NCBI GenBank assembly: GCA_028095005.1
Contig: CM051461.1
Span: 57,579,840-57,643,839, forward strand
Length of the DNA: 64,000 nucleotides
Source: Rhynchospora pubera
Taxonomy: Eukaryota > Streptophyta > Magnoliopsida > Poales > Cyperaceae
Direction of reading: 5' to 3'
The notes under the pieces are model-generated. The model worked only from the letters and a program-made list of their open reading frames with translations, was not told where the DNA came from and did no database searches. The position numbers were made by a program, and so were the translations under genes. Numbering within the stretch: position 1 is the stretch's first letter; every line of letters starts with the position of its first letter. Positions 55,201 through 64,000 of the stretch are shown here, in pieces.

Positions 55201-58200
55201 ATAATGGCGAAATAACAGTCTCATATTTGATCCTGTTGCGAAGAATCCAAATCTGCGAAGAAGCCTTGGAAAAGACTTTTATCGAGATAAAATTTTGCAT
55301 ATTTGCAAAAATAAATCTTGCTAATAATCCAAATTTAGGAAGGATCGGAAAGGACTTTTATTATCGAGGTAAAATTGTGGATCTTTGCGACGATAAATCA
55401 TTGAGTAAGCCTTTTGTATTATTTTATCCCCGTCGATATATAGTTTAATCTATCAACAGTAATATACTTTCTTAATATATTTCTCATAATGTTCTATATA
55501 TCAAATAATGAAGAATATATCGCTTTTATAATGTTTTTGAAGATATGAAATACATTAAAGAAAACTTATATATGATGGAATTATTTATATTTGTTTTCTT
55601 CATGATCTCCCGAATAATTTCTCATTCATTATATATATATGCTTCTGATATATATTACAAAATCTCTGTAATGTAATATATATAATATGAAATTTACATT
55701 TTGCGGTGTGTTAGCAGGTTTATTTGTAAAATTTAGGCGTCATAAGGCCATGTAAAAAATCGAAGTTCCAAAATATAAAGTACAAGTTACTAAATAATTA
55801 TCTCAAATAATCTTAATAATATTAATTGCATTTCTTTTATTTGTTCTTCAGCGTGCAAGCTGATTTTGACGTTCACGTAATGCTTCCAGTCTCTCAGCAG
55901 TACAATCACACCGATTTTCTGAGAATGATGCTAACTGAATTAAGAGGATCTGAACCTACGACACAAGATATTGATGAATTAAAAGGATCTGAAACTAGGA
56001 CACAAGATATTGATGTTCTAGTCAGAAAGCTCAGAAGTTTTTTAAGGAGTAAGAGGTACCTTATTATTCTAGATGATGTGTGGGTGACTGATTTGTGGAA
56101 TCAATATTTGAAATATGCATTACCTGATGCGGGGAATGGAAGTCGGGTGCTAATGACCAGTAGATTTATCCAAGTTGCTCAATCAGCAGACCCTATAATG
56201 GAACCTTATGAACTCGAGTTCTTAAATGAGGAGGACAGCCGTAATCTGCTCATCAAAAAGGCCTTACCTTATCAAAATCCTGATGAAAAGTGTCCTGATG
56301 ATCTCCTTAAACTAGCAGATGCACTATCCAAGAAATGTAAGGGCTTGCCTCTTGCTTTGGTAGTATTAGGTGGCATCCTTTCAATAAAAGATCCCTATCC
56401 TGAATGGGAAAAAGTGTTGAGAACAATGGATTGGTCCCATGATGGCAAGGAATGCATCAAAATTCTCAGCATGAGTTATGAAGATATGCCTTGTTATCTC
56501 AAGACATGTTTTTTATATCTTGCTTCATTTCCTGAAGACTATGAGATCTCTGCGAAATGTTTGATCAGAATGTGGGTTGCAGAGGGATTCATGCCGCAAC
56601 AAGGGAGAAAAACAATGGAAGAAATAGCTGAGGAATTTTTGCAGCAACTCTTTCAAAGGTTCGTTTTCAATTACTTTTTTTTTTCTTTTATTATCATTCA
56701 TAAGGCATATATACACTATGGACGGTTATATAATGGATTAAGTTTTTTTTTTGTGTGGGCTGAAAAAATATGAAATTTACTAACGAAAGTATATATATAA
56801 AAATAAAACAATAACAAGAAGTAAATTACTACATGTTCAAAAGAAATAAAAATCTTATCTCTATCTTTTTTTTAAGTATGATATATATTTTCTTATATTT
56901 TTCGAATACTTAGACACAGAAGCTGTAAAGAGAAAGGATGATATTTTCTTAATACTGTAACATCAAATTTACTTTTTGTCATTTTCTAAGGTTGTCTCCT
57001 CACGGGTATAAAAGTAAAACAAACATAGCCATATATTTGTCCGCACCGTTATTCGAAAACAAAGTGATAAATTAAAATTTACAAAAATAATTATATAAAA
57101 TAAATTAGTAAAATATGAAGAAACAAAAAATCTCTTCACTATCTTTTGTAAGTTTTGGTATTTTCTTTGTACAGTATCATCAAATTTCTTTTTCATTATT
57201 TTGTATGCTGTTTCTTCTGTAAATCAATTGTTTATATTTTGACAATCTTTTACCAAATGACATGAAAAAAACTATGAAGTAATATGGAAGACTATATCTA
57301 TCATATAGAATGCATTAATTAAATAATTCGTGTAAGTGCATTGAATATAAGAAAAATAATTTCAAAGTAAAAAGGGATCGCATTAAATAACAATAAATCT
57401 AGTATAATGGGATAATTTTTTTTCTGTACTGAATTTTTTTGCTCTTAAAATATAATGTCGTATATTTTATTACAAAAAATAAATTAGATGTTCGGATGAA
57501 AAAAGTAATTAAAAGTTTTGCAAATTTATTTATTAAATTATCATTATTTTAAATTTTTAATCAAAGGTTAACTACGTAAAAGTGAATATTTTTGCTCGTA
57601 ATTGTTGTTGGTAGAAAATTTTATGTTGATTTTCCTTTCCCATTATGTGTTTGTGAGTGTATTTCAATATGGATCATAAAAAATTAATTCAATAGAGTGA
57701 TCTCAAATCAATATTTTTTGTTCTTGCTTCTTGTTTTTTCGTATTTTTCGTGAGAGCAATCAGTGTTTTGACTATTTTTTTACCTCTTCATTATAAAAAA
57801 AAAAAATCCAGGAGCATGGTTCAAGTGTCAAGCCGACATGTAGATGGCTCGATCAAGTATTGTCGATTGCATGATCTACTTCGCGACTTTGCTATCCATC
57901 AGGCTACAAAGGAAAACTTTGTTACTGTTTTCGAAAACCCACAAAATATCAACTATCCCGACACAGCCACTCGTCGTGCCTCGCTTCAATCATGCGGTCC
58001 CCAGTTTATAAAAAATGTAGGTCCAAAAACTCGTTCTTTATTTTTATTCGGCCCCAAATGCAGCTTACCCAACTATTCTGGGTTTAGATTACTAAGAGTT
58101 CTAGAAATTGTGAATGTTTGGAATGGTGAGTCTATTAAGCTTAGGGAGGTTGATACGTTGATTCACCTAAAATACTTGGGGGTTAAAAACTACAAATTAG

Positions 58201-58982
58201 ACATGTCCGAATTTTCCTTTGGTCGCTTGAAAAATCTGGAGACCTTAGATTTCGTAAACAGTGGTTACAGAGTGAGATCAAATCTACCGACGGACTTGTG
58301 GACAATTATTACATTGAGGCACGTAATATATAACTATTTGTTACCTGAACTACCGTCCACAATTGACCTTCGAAACCTCCAAACCCTTGAATGGATCCCC
58401 TTTAATAATAAACCAATTCCCCATTTAAACAACCTACGAAGGTTGGGGCTTGAAAATGAATCTACCGAATGGGATGTGGACCATGCGGTGCCCCATCTAC
58501 TTGAAGGTTTGCCGTCCGTAACCTCCCTGCAGATAAAATCATGGAAACAGAATCTTCCAATGGAGATTGTTTACCCAAGAGCGCTTCCAAATTATAACAA
58601 TCTGCAAATCCTGTCCTTGAATGGTAAATGGTCCGAGAGTGTCACCCTAAAGGCTAGATTGTTCCCACCACACCTTATCAAACTTACACTTTGGGATTCA
58701 AAGCTTGGGCAAGATCCAATGTGGGAGCTGGGAAAACTAAAGAATTTAAGGAAACTTAAACTAATAGGAAATGTGTATGACGGGAACGAAATGAGTTGTT
58801 CAGCGGGATTCTCTGCCCTAGAAACCCTCGAACTCCATGATATCAGACAAGTTGAGGTTTTGAGTGTAGAGAAAGGGGTCATGCCCAAGCTTAAAGACCT
58901 CTGGTGTTATTATTGTATTGGTATTAGGTTGAAGATGCCTCCCGAGCTCAAGCACTTGATTCAGCAGAGAGGAGAAATGTGA
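51618..58982 (+). CDS. CC-NB-ARC-LRR disease-resistance protein, 3 exons, predicted 874 aa
   Basis: Exons 51618-52264, 55852-56658 and 57812-58982 join in frame (2625 bases); both introns are phase 2 with GT..AG. N-terminal Rx-type coiled coil with an EDVID-like RIEDAID at 72-78. NB-ARC: P-loop GCGGVGKTT 200-208, RNBS-A FDVHVMLPVSQ, kinase 2 LDDVW 289-293, RNBS-B GSRVLMTSR 312-320, GLPLA 380-384, RNBS-D CFLYLASFPEDY 435-446, LHD (MHD variant) 504-506. The rest is LRR. CNLs sense pathogen effectors in the cytoplasm and trigger defence; the RPP13/R1A-like group is the best fit. Odd: a 13-residue tandem duplication at 246-271 and a 3.6-kb intron directly after the P-loop. Foldback MITEs crowd the promoter. 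No frame break, so probably functional. Confidence 0.9.
52294..52449. mobile_element. Tourist-like MITE in CNL intron 1
   Basis: Ends GGGACCGTTTGGAT and ATCCAACGTCCC with extended inverted arms (AATAAGAGGAATAG). Core TGTGTAACTTTGTGAA shared with 59287, 46965 and 16400. Target duplication not clear. Confidence 0.75.
53274..53611. mobile_element. Decayed foldback MITE in CNL intron 1
   Basis: Left GTTTGACGGCAAATGC and right GCATTTGAGTGGTGTCAAAC are inverted. Centre GGAGGGTCTAGAACT resembles the centres of the MITEs at 50639 and 51067. Confidence 0.65.
55240..55400. repeat. Diverged tandem duplication in CNL intron 1
   Basis: Two blocks share AATCCAAATYT, GGAAARGACTTTTAT, ATAAAATT and ATAAATC in order, with a period of about 78 bases. 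A 73-codon ORF runs through both but shows no domain. Confidence 0.55.
55852..56658 (+). CDS. CNL exon 2: NB-ARC body
   Basis: Starts CGTGCAAGCTGATTTTGACG and ends CTCTTTCAAAG before GTTCG. Carries RNBS-A to RNBS-D, WVAEGF and an in-frame 39-base tandem duplication (55940-56017). Confidence 0.92.
56659..57811 (+). other. CNL intron 2 (1153 bp)
   Basis: Donor GTTCGT is weak; acceptor AAAATCCAG. AT-rich, no gene or repeat end seen. Confidence 0.8.
57812..58982 (+). CDS. CNL exon 3: MHD-type motif and LRR domain
   Basis: Starts GAGCATGGTTCAAGTG and stops TGA at 58980-58982. CRLHDLLRDFAIHQ is the MHD region. About ten irregular leucine-rich repeats follow (for example LKYLGVKNYKLDMSEFSFGRLKNLETLDF). 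Confidence 0.92.
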
Positions 58983-59056
58983 TGACTGATGACAGAAAAA
59001 AAAAAAAAAAAAATTCTATCACTGCTAGACTCTGCTGATTTAAGAGCAAAACTGCA

Positions 59057-59152
59057 ACGGCAATGAAGTCTCATTTTTTTAACTTCATTTTATTATTATT
59101 ATTTTTTTCTAACTTTGCTGAGACGGCAATGAAGTCTCATTTTTTTAATTTC
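59057..59152. repeat. Pair of direct repeats in the CNL 3' flank
   Basis: ACGGCAATGAAGTCTCATTT begins at 59057 and again at 59123; each continues TTTTTAAYTTCATTT. They may lie in the 3' UTR. Confidence 0.75.
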
Positions 59153-59286
59153 ATTTCGAGAGAAAGCATGTTTCTATAGCTTAAATGTAGGAATCTGTGT
59201 AAATCTCATGATTTCGGTTTTAAATGAAACCAGTGGGACTTAAATTACAAACTTTTTTTTTTAGGTAAAAAAATTACCAACTCTTA

Positions 59287-59450
59287 CGCTCCGTTTGGAT
59301 AGGTGTGGGAAGAAGGGAAGAAGGGAAGAAGTGGGAAGAAATATTGAAAAGTGTGTAACTTTGTGAAGAGTTTGAATTATTTATAATTTTTTTTCTTTCT
59401 TCTTCCTTCTTCCTTCTTCTTCCTTCTTCTTCTCCTATCCAAACGGAGGC
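59287..59450. mobile_element. Tourist-type MITE, 164 bp, with TTA duplications
   Basis: CGCTCCGTTTGGATAGG..CCTATCCAAACGGAGGC ends, flanked by TTA at 59284-59286 and 59451-59453, the PIF/Harbinger target. GAAGAAGG/CCTTCTTC-rich arms. Confidence 0.85.
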
Positions 59451-59776
59451 TTAAACAAGAAAAAAAAAGGCTCTAATTAATCAAACCAGCTTTTAGGCAA
59501 ATTTCATTGAGTTTAACATGCTTGAAAATACAAATGTAAGCCCATTTCTTTAACAACTACCTCATTCTACTAAAACCAGACCTCAAAAGAGACCTCAGTA
59601 AACAATTGTGTGACATACCAGTATACCACCACTTTAAACAATGAATCAAACTAAGCAGCTCTTAACAACAAGTTCGTATAAAAAAGACATATATGTCAAA
59701 ATAATTACTGTGAAAATTATTTCAACAACCAGAAACTAGCCTATTTACTATATATATGCCGTAAAATCTGGATACT
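59451..59776. other. Intergenic, no feature recognised
   Basis: AT-rich sequence between the MITE and the CACTA end. Confidence 0.5.
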
Positions 59777-59799
59777 CACTACAACAAAAAGAGCTTTCG

Positions 59800-60085
59800 T
59801 ACCGACCCATTAATACTGGTTTTTAAGAAAACCAGTATAAAAAATAGGCTATGGCAATATTGTAATTGTCAGGCCATTTTAGTATCGGCTTTTAGAAAAA
59901 ACCGATACTAATAGTTCTCGGAAAAAAAAACTGTTTTCTTTTAGTACCGATTTTTCTAAAAAATCGATACTAATAATAACATCTTTAGTACAGGTTTTTA
60001 AGAAAAACCGATACTAATTGTAAATAGTTTTTTTTTCGCTTACTATTAATACCGATTTTTAATAAAAAAACTGGTACTAAAGATA
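59800..60085. repeat. CACTA subterminal hairpin array
   Basis: About five hairpin units of the form GTACCGATTTTT..AAAAATCGGTACT, roughly 30 bases each, spaced about 55-60 bases. Such repeats are transposase binding sites in known CACTA elements. Confidence 0.8.
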
Positions 60086-60663
60086 CACAGCTATTCCCCC
60101 ACCATCCAGGCCGCGCGCAATATAACTTCCTCTCTCTCTCTCATGCAGTATTAACCTCCGAATTTTTTCATCTTAACTTAAACTGAAAATTTATTTCTAA
60201 AACCCCATTAAAAAAATAGCTAAAAATTTAAAAAAATTTCTGAAAAATTAAAAAAATCAGTAGAGAAAGCAAAGGGATCAAAGAGAAGCTAAAAAAATTC
60301 GCATTTGAGGTATATTCTTAGCTGTATTTTATCTATTATTTTTTAAGTTATGCAATTTTTGGTTTTTTTATTGATCTTTTTCATTTTGATTTAATAAAAT
60401 TTAAAGTGGAAGAGGAAGATAAGGTTTTTCTATTGAAGTGAAGGAGGAAGAGAAGTTTCTTCTATTGAAGAGGAAGAAGAAGAGAAGACAATTTCGATAA
60501 TTTTCTATTTTAACTCTCAATAATTTTAATTTGAAAATTTATATATTTGTATGTGCATAAATATATTATTTAATTGGCATTTGCATCTATTAGTTAAGTA
60601 TTGTCATATAGGACCAAATTGCCGGAATTTGAACTATTTTAGGTCTTGCTCGTCGAGAGTACT

Positions 60664-60893
60664 ACACTTTGGATACTCTGTCTCATTTAGGATAGCGAGT
60701 TGTACGTTAGATGTAATGTGTTGTTTGAGAAAAATTCGACGGCATTTTCCTTATGTTCTCACGGATATGGATGCACGAGCAATCATATGTTGGCGTATTC
60801 AGGGAACATAAGGGAAACTGCTGTCGAATTTTTCTCAGAAAACACATTGCATCTAACGTACGCTCGCTAATGAGACAGAGTAACCAAAGAGTG
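60664..60893. mobile_element. MITE nested in the CACTA leader, same family as 44331-44518
   Basis: ACTTTGGATACTCTGTCTCATT and AATGAGACAGAGTAACCAAAGAGT ends are inverted; inner arms TTAGATGTAATGTGTTGTTT. Target duplication unresolved. Confidence 0.7.
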
Positions 60894-61004
60894 GGCTAGG
60901 ATGGTAACCGGTCCAAAAATCTAATGTGTTGCTTTGAACCTATAAACTCTAAACTATAAACTCTAAACCCTGACTTTTGGATATATATATTTCTATCTAT
61001 ACAG

Positions 61005-61208
61005 ATGGATTGGAGGGAGAAGTACATGTTTGAGTATTCAAGAATATTAGATTAATTTGTTGGAGTTGTTGAAGAGTTCATAAAATGTGCAGAAGAACAT
61101 CGGAAGTTGACTGGAAAGCCCAAAATTCTATGTCCTTATAAACATTGCCTTAACTTTGAGAGACAAGATGGTAAAATGATTAGATCACATCTGATTCAAC
61201 GTGGATGG
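61005..61208 (+). pseudogene. CACTA transposase-associated domain, broken
   Basis: Begins MDWREKYMFEYSRILD, then a TAA at 61053-61055, then FVGVVEEFIKCAEEH, LCPYKHCLNF and MIRSHLIQRGW: the layout of the Transpos_assoc domain found at the N-terminus of CACTA transposases, with its C-X4-C. The next codons (MPTPKY) lie after the solo LTR at 62966-62983. Confidence 0.8.
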
Positions 61209-62960
61209 TGTTAGAATATGCTCAATTTTTAATTTGTGTGCTAATTACAATTAATTTAGAAATTAAAACATCAAGGATCAAGAATCTAGTGCAAAAGTCA
61301 TCAAACACTCAAGAGAAAATAGCAAAGCTTTTACCTCTTCTTGAATCGTATCAAGAAGGTAATCCTATGCTTTGAAATCGGTGACGTGCTACTCCAACGT
61401 CCTTCGAATCCCGCCTCGAGTCCACCTAGAGATTAACCAATTTCTCGAATCGATTTGTGCTAGCAAACCAACGAGAAAATAGCTAATCCAAAGGTGTAAC
61501 CCTCTTCAAGTTCAACCAATTGATATTTGTAGAGAGTGTATGACTCAACACATGAGCAAAAGAGGTGGTGGCTAGGAAGAAGGGAGAGAGAGATAGGTGG
61601 TGGCTAGGAAGAGGGGAGAGAGAAATCAATCCCAAGGGGTCCTTATATAGCCAACCAACTCTATATATAAGTTGCTAGAAATTACACCATATGTCACCCT
61701 ACCTACCTCCTCTATGGCCGGCCTCCTCATAGGCTTTATGGGCCTCTCTAGTCCATTTAATTGGACTCTAATTCTATTAAATAGAACCTCTATTATTTGT
61801 ACTATGTTTGGGCTATAAATTTACTATTTAAATATTAGCCCAATAATTGAATATAACTATTTATATTAAATTGAGTTGAACCAAAATAATTATTAACTAA
61901 TTAATAATTATTCTAGGATTAGCTTATGTTATTATTTATTTCTATATGACCCGTTTGACTTAATTAATTAGTACGTTCAATAACGGTACATAATTAATTA
62001 ATCAATTCGTCATATTTTCTGTAATTTTTTACTGTTGCGAATAAATAAATAAATAAAGCACTGTCTTGGTTAAAAATCTATTTTGTGTGACCCTTTGAGG
62101 ATTTATGCTATGTTGAATATGGAATTAAATCGTTATTTAATTCCAATAATCATAAGCGATATCTAGCAACACATTATGATTCCCAATTCACATAAATAGT
62201 GTACTGCTACAATATTTCAATCCTGCATAAGAGAATAAATGTATTACTCTATTTGATTCTTATGTCACACAATATCATCGTATAATCCAAGATAGGAATG
62301 TGTCATTCCTGCAGATTATACGTTTCTTGATATAGAGATAATTGTATCAGTTGCTAGCAAAAAATCTATCTCCATCAAAGGGTCTAAATAGATATCGTCA
62401 CTCACTAAATGAATTAATAAGGGACATACGGTTTCTTGATAATTAGCTTTTCCCCGCACAATTCAAGAGAACTTAAATTAAGTCCGTATAACAGTCCTTA
62501 TCAGGAATCAGCGGTAGTTAAGATTTATAGAATCTTTCCTCATGTGGAAAAGATAATCATCTCAAACTTAAAACCAAAATCATAACGAAATAAATAATGA
62601 CACGTAATACAATCCATATATTTATTTCGCGGGGTCAAGTCCTGTACTATGTTCTATAACATACACATTTGCAATTAAGCTGGTAACACCTTACCTATGA
62701 TTTGTAGAACTTAATCATCACTTAACTTGCATACTAATCTTATTGATAATCAATGTTCCTTGTTAATTATCAAGATTATGGACCTTTCTGATTTATTATT
62801 GTTATTTAATCATAAATGAACTACAGTGATCTACAATTCAGATCCTCAACCTGAATGAACTGTCAATAAATAAATCAAGGAACAAATGATCAAACATAAT
62901 CAATGACATAAACTATAGAAGTAGCCTAATATGATTGGCTTATATGACATATCTCTAACA
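61209..62960 (-). repeat. Solo Angela-type LTR
   Basis: On the minus strand TGTTAGAGATATGTCATATAAG to GAGCATATTCTAACA, 1752 bp. Perfect 5-bp duplication GATGG at 61204-61208 and 62961-62965, with no internal region: the product of recombination between two LTRs. Confidence 0.93.
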
Positions 62961-62983
62961 GATGGATGCCAACACCTAAATAC
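62961..62983 (+). pseudogene. CACTA transposase fragment between two LTRs
   Basis: GATGG copy, then codons for MPTPKY, continuing the transposase-associated domain up to the next LTR insertion. Confidence 0.65.
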
Positions 62984-64000
62984 TGTTAGAAAGTGCTCGA
63001 TTTTAATTTTTCATGTCAATTACACTTAATTAACCTCAATTAAACATTAAACACAAGAATCTTGCCAAGCAATCAACACACAAAGAGAAATGATAGAAGA
63101 ATTGTACCTCTCGCGGAATCGTATCTGCGAGGCTCGACCAAGGCATGGGAATCGATGGCGTGCCTTCTCAACCGCCTCCACCACGTCTAGTAGCCGCCCT
63201 CGAGTCCACCAAGGAGGATTAATCACGTTCTACAAGGTACGTGCTAGCATACCCAAAGAACAAGTATAATCCTCATGTCTTTCTCTCTTCTTGCAATTAA
63301 CCAATTAAATTTAGAGGAGAGAAAGAAGCTCAACACATGAGCAAAAGAGAGAGAGAGGATGAAGGTGGCAGCCTCAATAGGAGGAAAGAGAGGAGAGAGA
63401 AAAGTCTAGGTTGAGGCTCTCATAAGTTGTCCTTATATAGAGCACAAAATCTAATTGACCGCTTTTATAATTACAACTATGTCATCCTACCTACCACCAT
63501 TATATGGCTTCCACAAAATGGACTTTATGGGCCACTTAATCCACTCAATTTAGTCTCTAATTCTATTAATTAAAGCCTCATTTATTAGCTCTTTAATTGG
63601 GCTATCCATTTACTATTAAATGATGGCCCAATTAATTAATATAACTATTTATATTAAAATTGTGTTGAACTAAATTAATTATTAACTCATTGATAATTAT
63701 TTTAGGATTAGTTAATGCATTAATTTATTTCTATATGATCCATTGACTTAATTAATTATAACGGTTCGCAGCAATATATAATTAATTAATCAAACTTATC
63801 ATATTTTCACAAAACTTACTGCTGTGAATAAATAAATAATGCACTGTGTGATTAATGTCCTATTTGTGTGACCATTTGAGGATTTATGTTATGTTGGACA
63901 TGAAAAATAAATCGTTATTTATTTCCAATAATCATAAGCGGTATCTAGCAACACGTTATGATTCCCAATTCACATAAATAATATACTGCTACAATATCTC
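62984..64000 (-). repeat. Angela-type LTR, cut by the window end
   Basis: On the minus strand ends GCACTTTCTAACA at 62984; the order of landmarks matches the other Angela LTRs. Whether it is a solo LTR or the 3' side of a full element cannot be seen. Confidence 0.88.

Larger units (their letters stand above)
52265..55851 (+). other. CNL intron 1 (3587 bp)
   Basis: Donor GTGAGT and acceptor TTTGTTCTTCAG. Contains MITEs at 52294-52449 and 53274-53611, homopolymer A runs near 54054-54076 and 54801-54820, and a diverged 75-80 base tandem duplication near 55240-55400. No coding exon was recognised within it. Confidence 0.85.
59777..64000 (+). mobile_element. Second CACTA element, 5' part, with nested LTRs; continues past window
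   Basis: Starts CACTACAACAAAAAGAGC. Subterminal hairpin repeats follow, then a leader with a likely splice acceptor before an ATG (61005), and the start of a transposase split by LTR insertions. The 3' end is outside the window or destroyed. Confidence 0.75.

Noticed and set aside
55227..55448. 73-codon ORF in CNL intron 1 as an extra exon
   Set aside because: The exon 1-exon 2 join is already in frame at conserved NB-ARC codons, and this ORF is a diverged tandem duplication with no NLR motif.

Overview
This window is plant nuclear DNA, most likely from a eudicot. It is AT-rich, introns are bounded by GT..AG, there is a coiled-coil NB-ARC LRR (CNL) immune-receptor gene, and most of the rest is typical plant transposable elements: Ty1/copia, CACTA, Mutator-like (MULE), hAT-like, Tourist-like, a LINE and LTR remnants. 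No bacterial gene, CRISPR array, rRNA or tRNA gene was seen. Only one clearly host-type protein-coding gene is supported: the CNL at 51618-58982, on the plus strand.

Left part (1-17165). A 5'-cut copia pol and short LTR (1 to about 2097) are followed by a 300-bp hAT-type MITE with a perfect 8-bp target duplication. A heavily decayed minus-strand copia element of Angela/BARE type then runs from about 14386 (5' LTR, with a nested MULE-type MITE) down to about 3040 (decayed gag, protease and integrase). A separate gag-only copia element with two LTRs (4436-9828, 5-bp duplication ATTCT) is nested in it. More LTR, MITE and satellite-like pieces follow.

Middle (17166-36010). A CACTA-type element begins near 17166, and its tnp2 transposase is a broken pseudogene. 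An intact, very young Angela-type copia (24049-33916, LTRs differing at only about five sites, duplication CAAAT, one open gag-pol frame of 1381 codons) sits exactly inside a conserved part of that transposase. A 450-bp TIR element interrupts the same transposase again.

36 to 51 kb. A nested MULE landscape lies here. The key element, 37415-43157, has a perfect 9-bp duplication (TAAATTCCA), terminal regions built of paired palindromes (core CGTTTATAAAACGCG), no recognised transposase, and two cargo genes: a plus-strand protein with two C2H2-like fingers and a minus-strand plant-mobile-domain (PMD) gene. A second, inverted copy at about 48090-50612 lost the PMD gene but kept a longer, though mutated, version of the finger gene. 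A related fragment at 36251-36387 forms a 137-bp nearly perfect palindrome.

Right part (51-64 kb). The CNL gene (3 exons, predicted 874 aa) has two foldback MITEs immediately upstream and more in its 3.6-kb first intron. Downstream are a Tourist-type MITE with TTA duplications and a second CACTA element (start 59777) whose transposase-associated-domain exon is broken by a solo Angela LTR (duplication GATGG), followed 23 bases later by another Angela LTR that runs off the window.

Family assignments were made by eye from protein motifs, LTR ends and target duplications; no database search was run.
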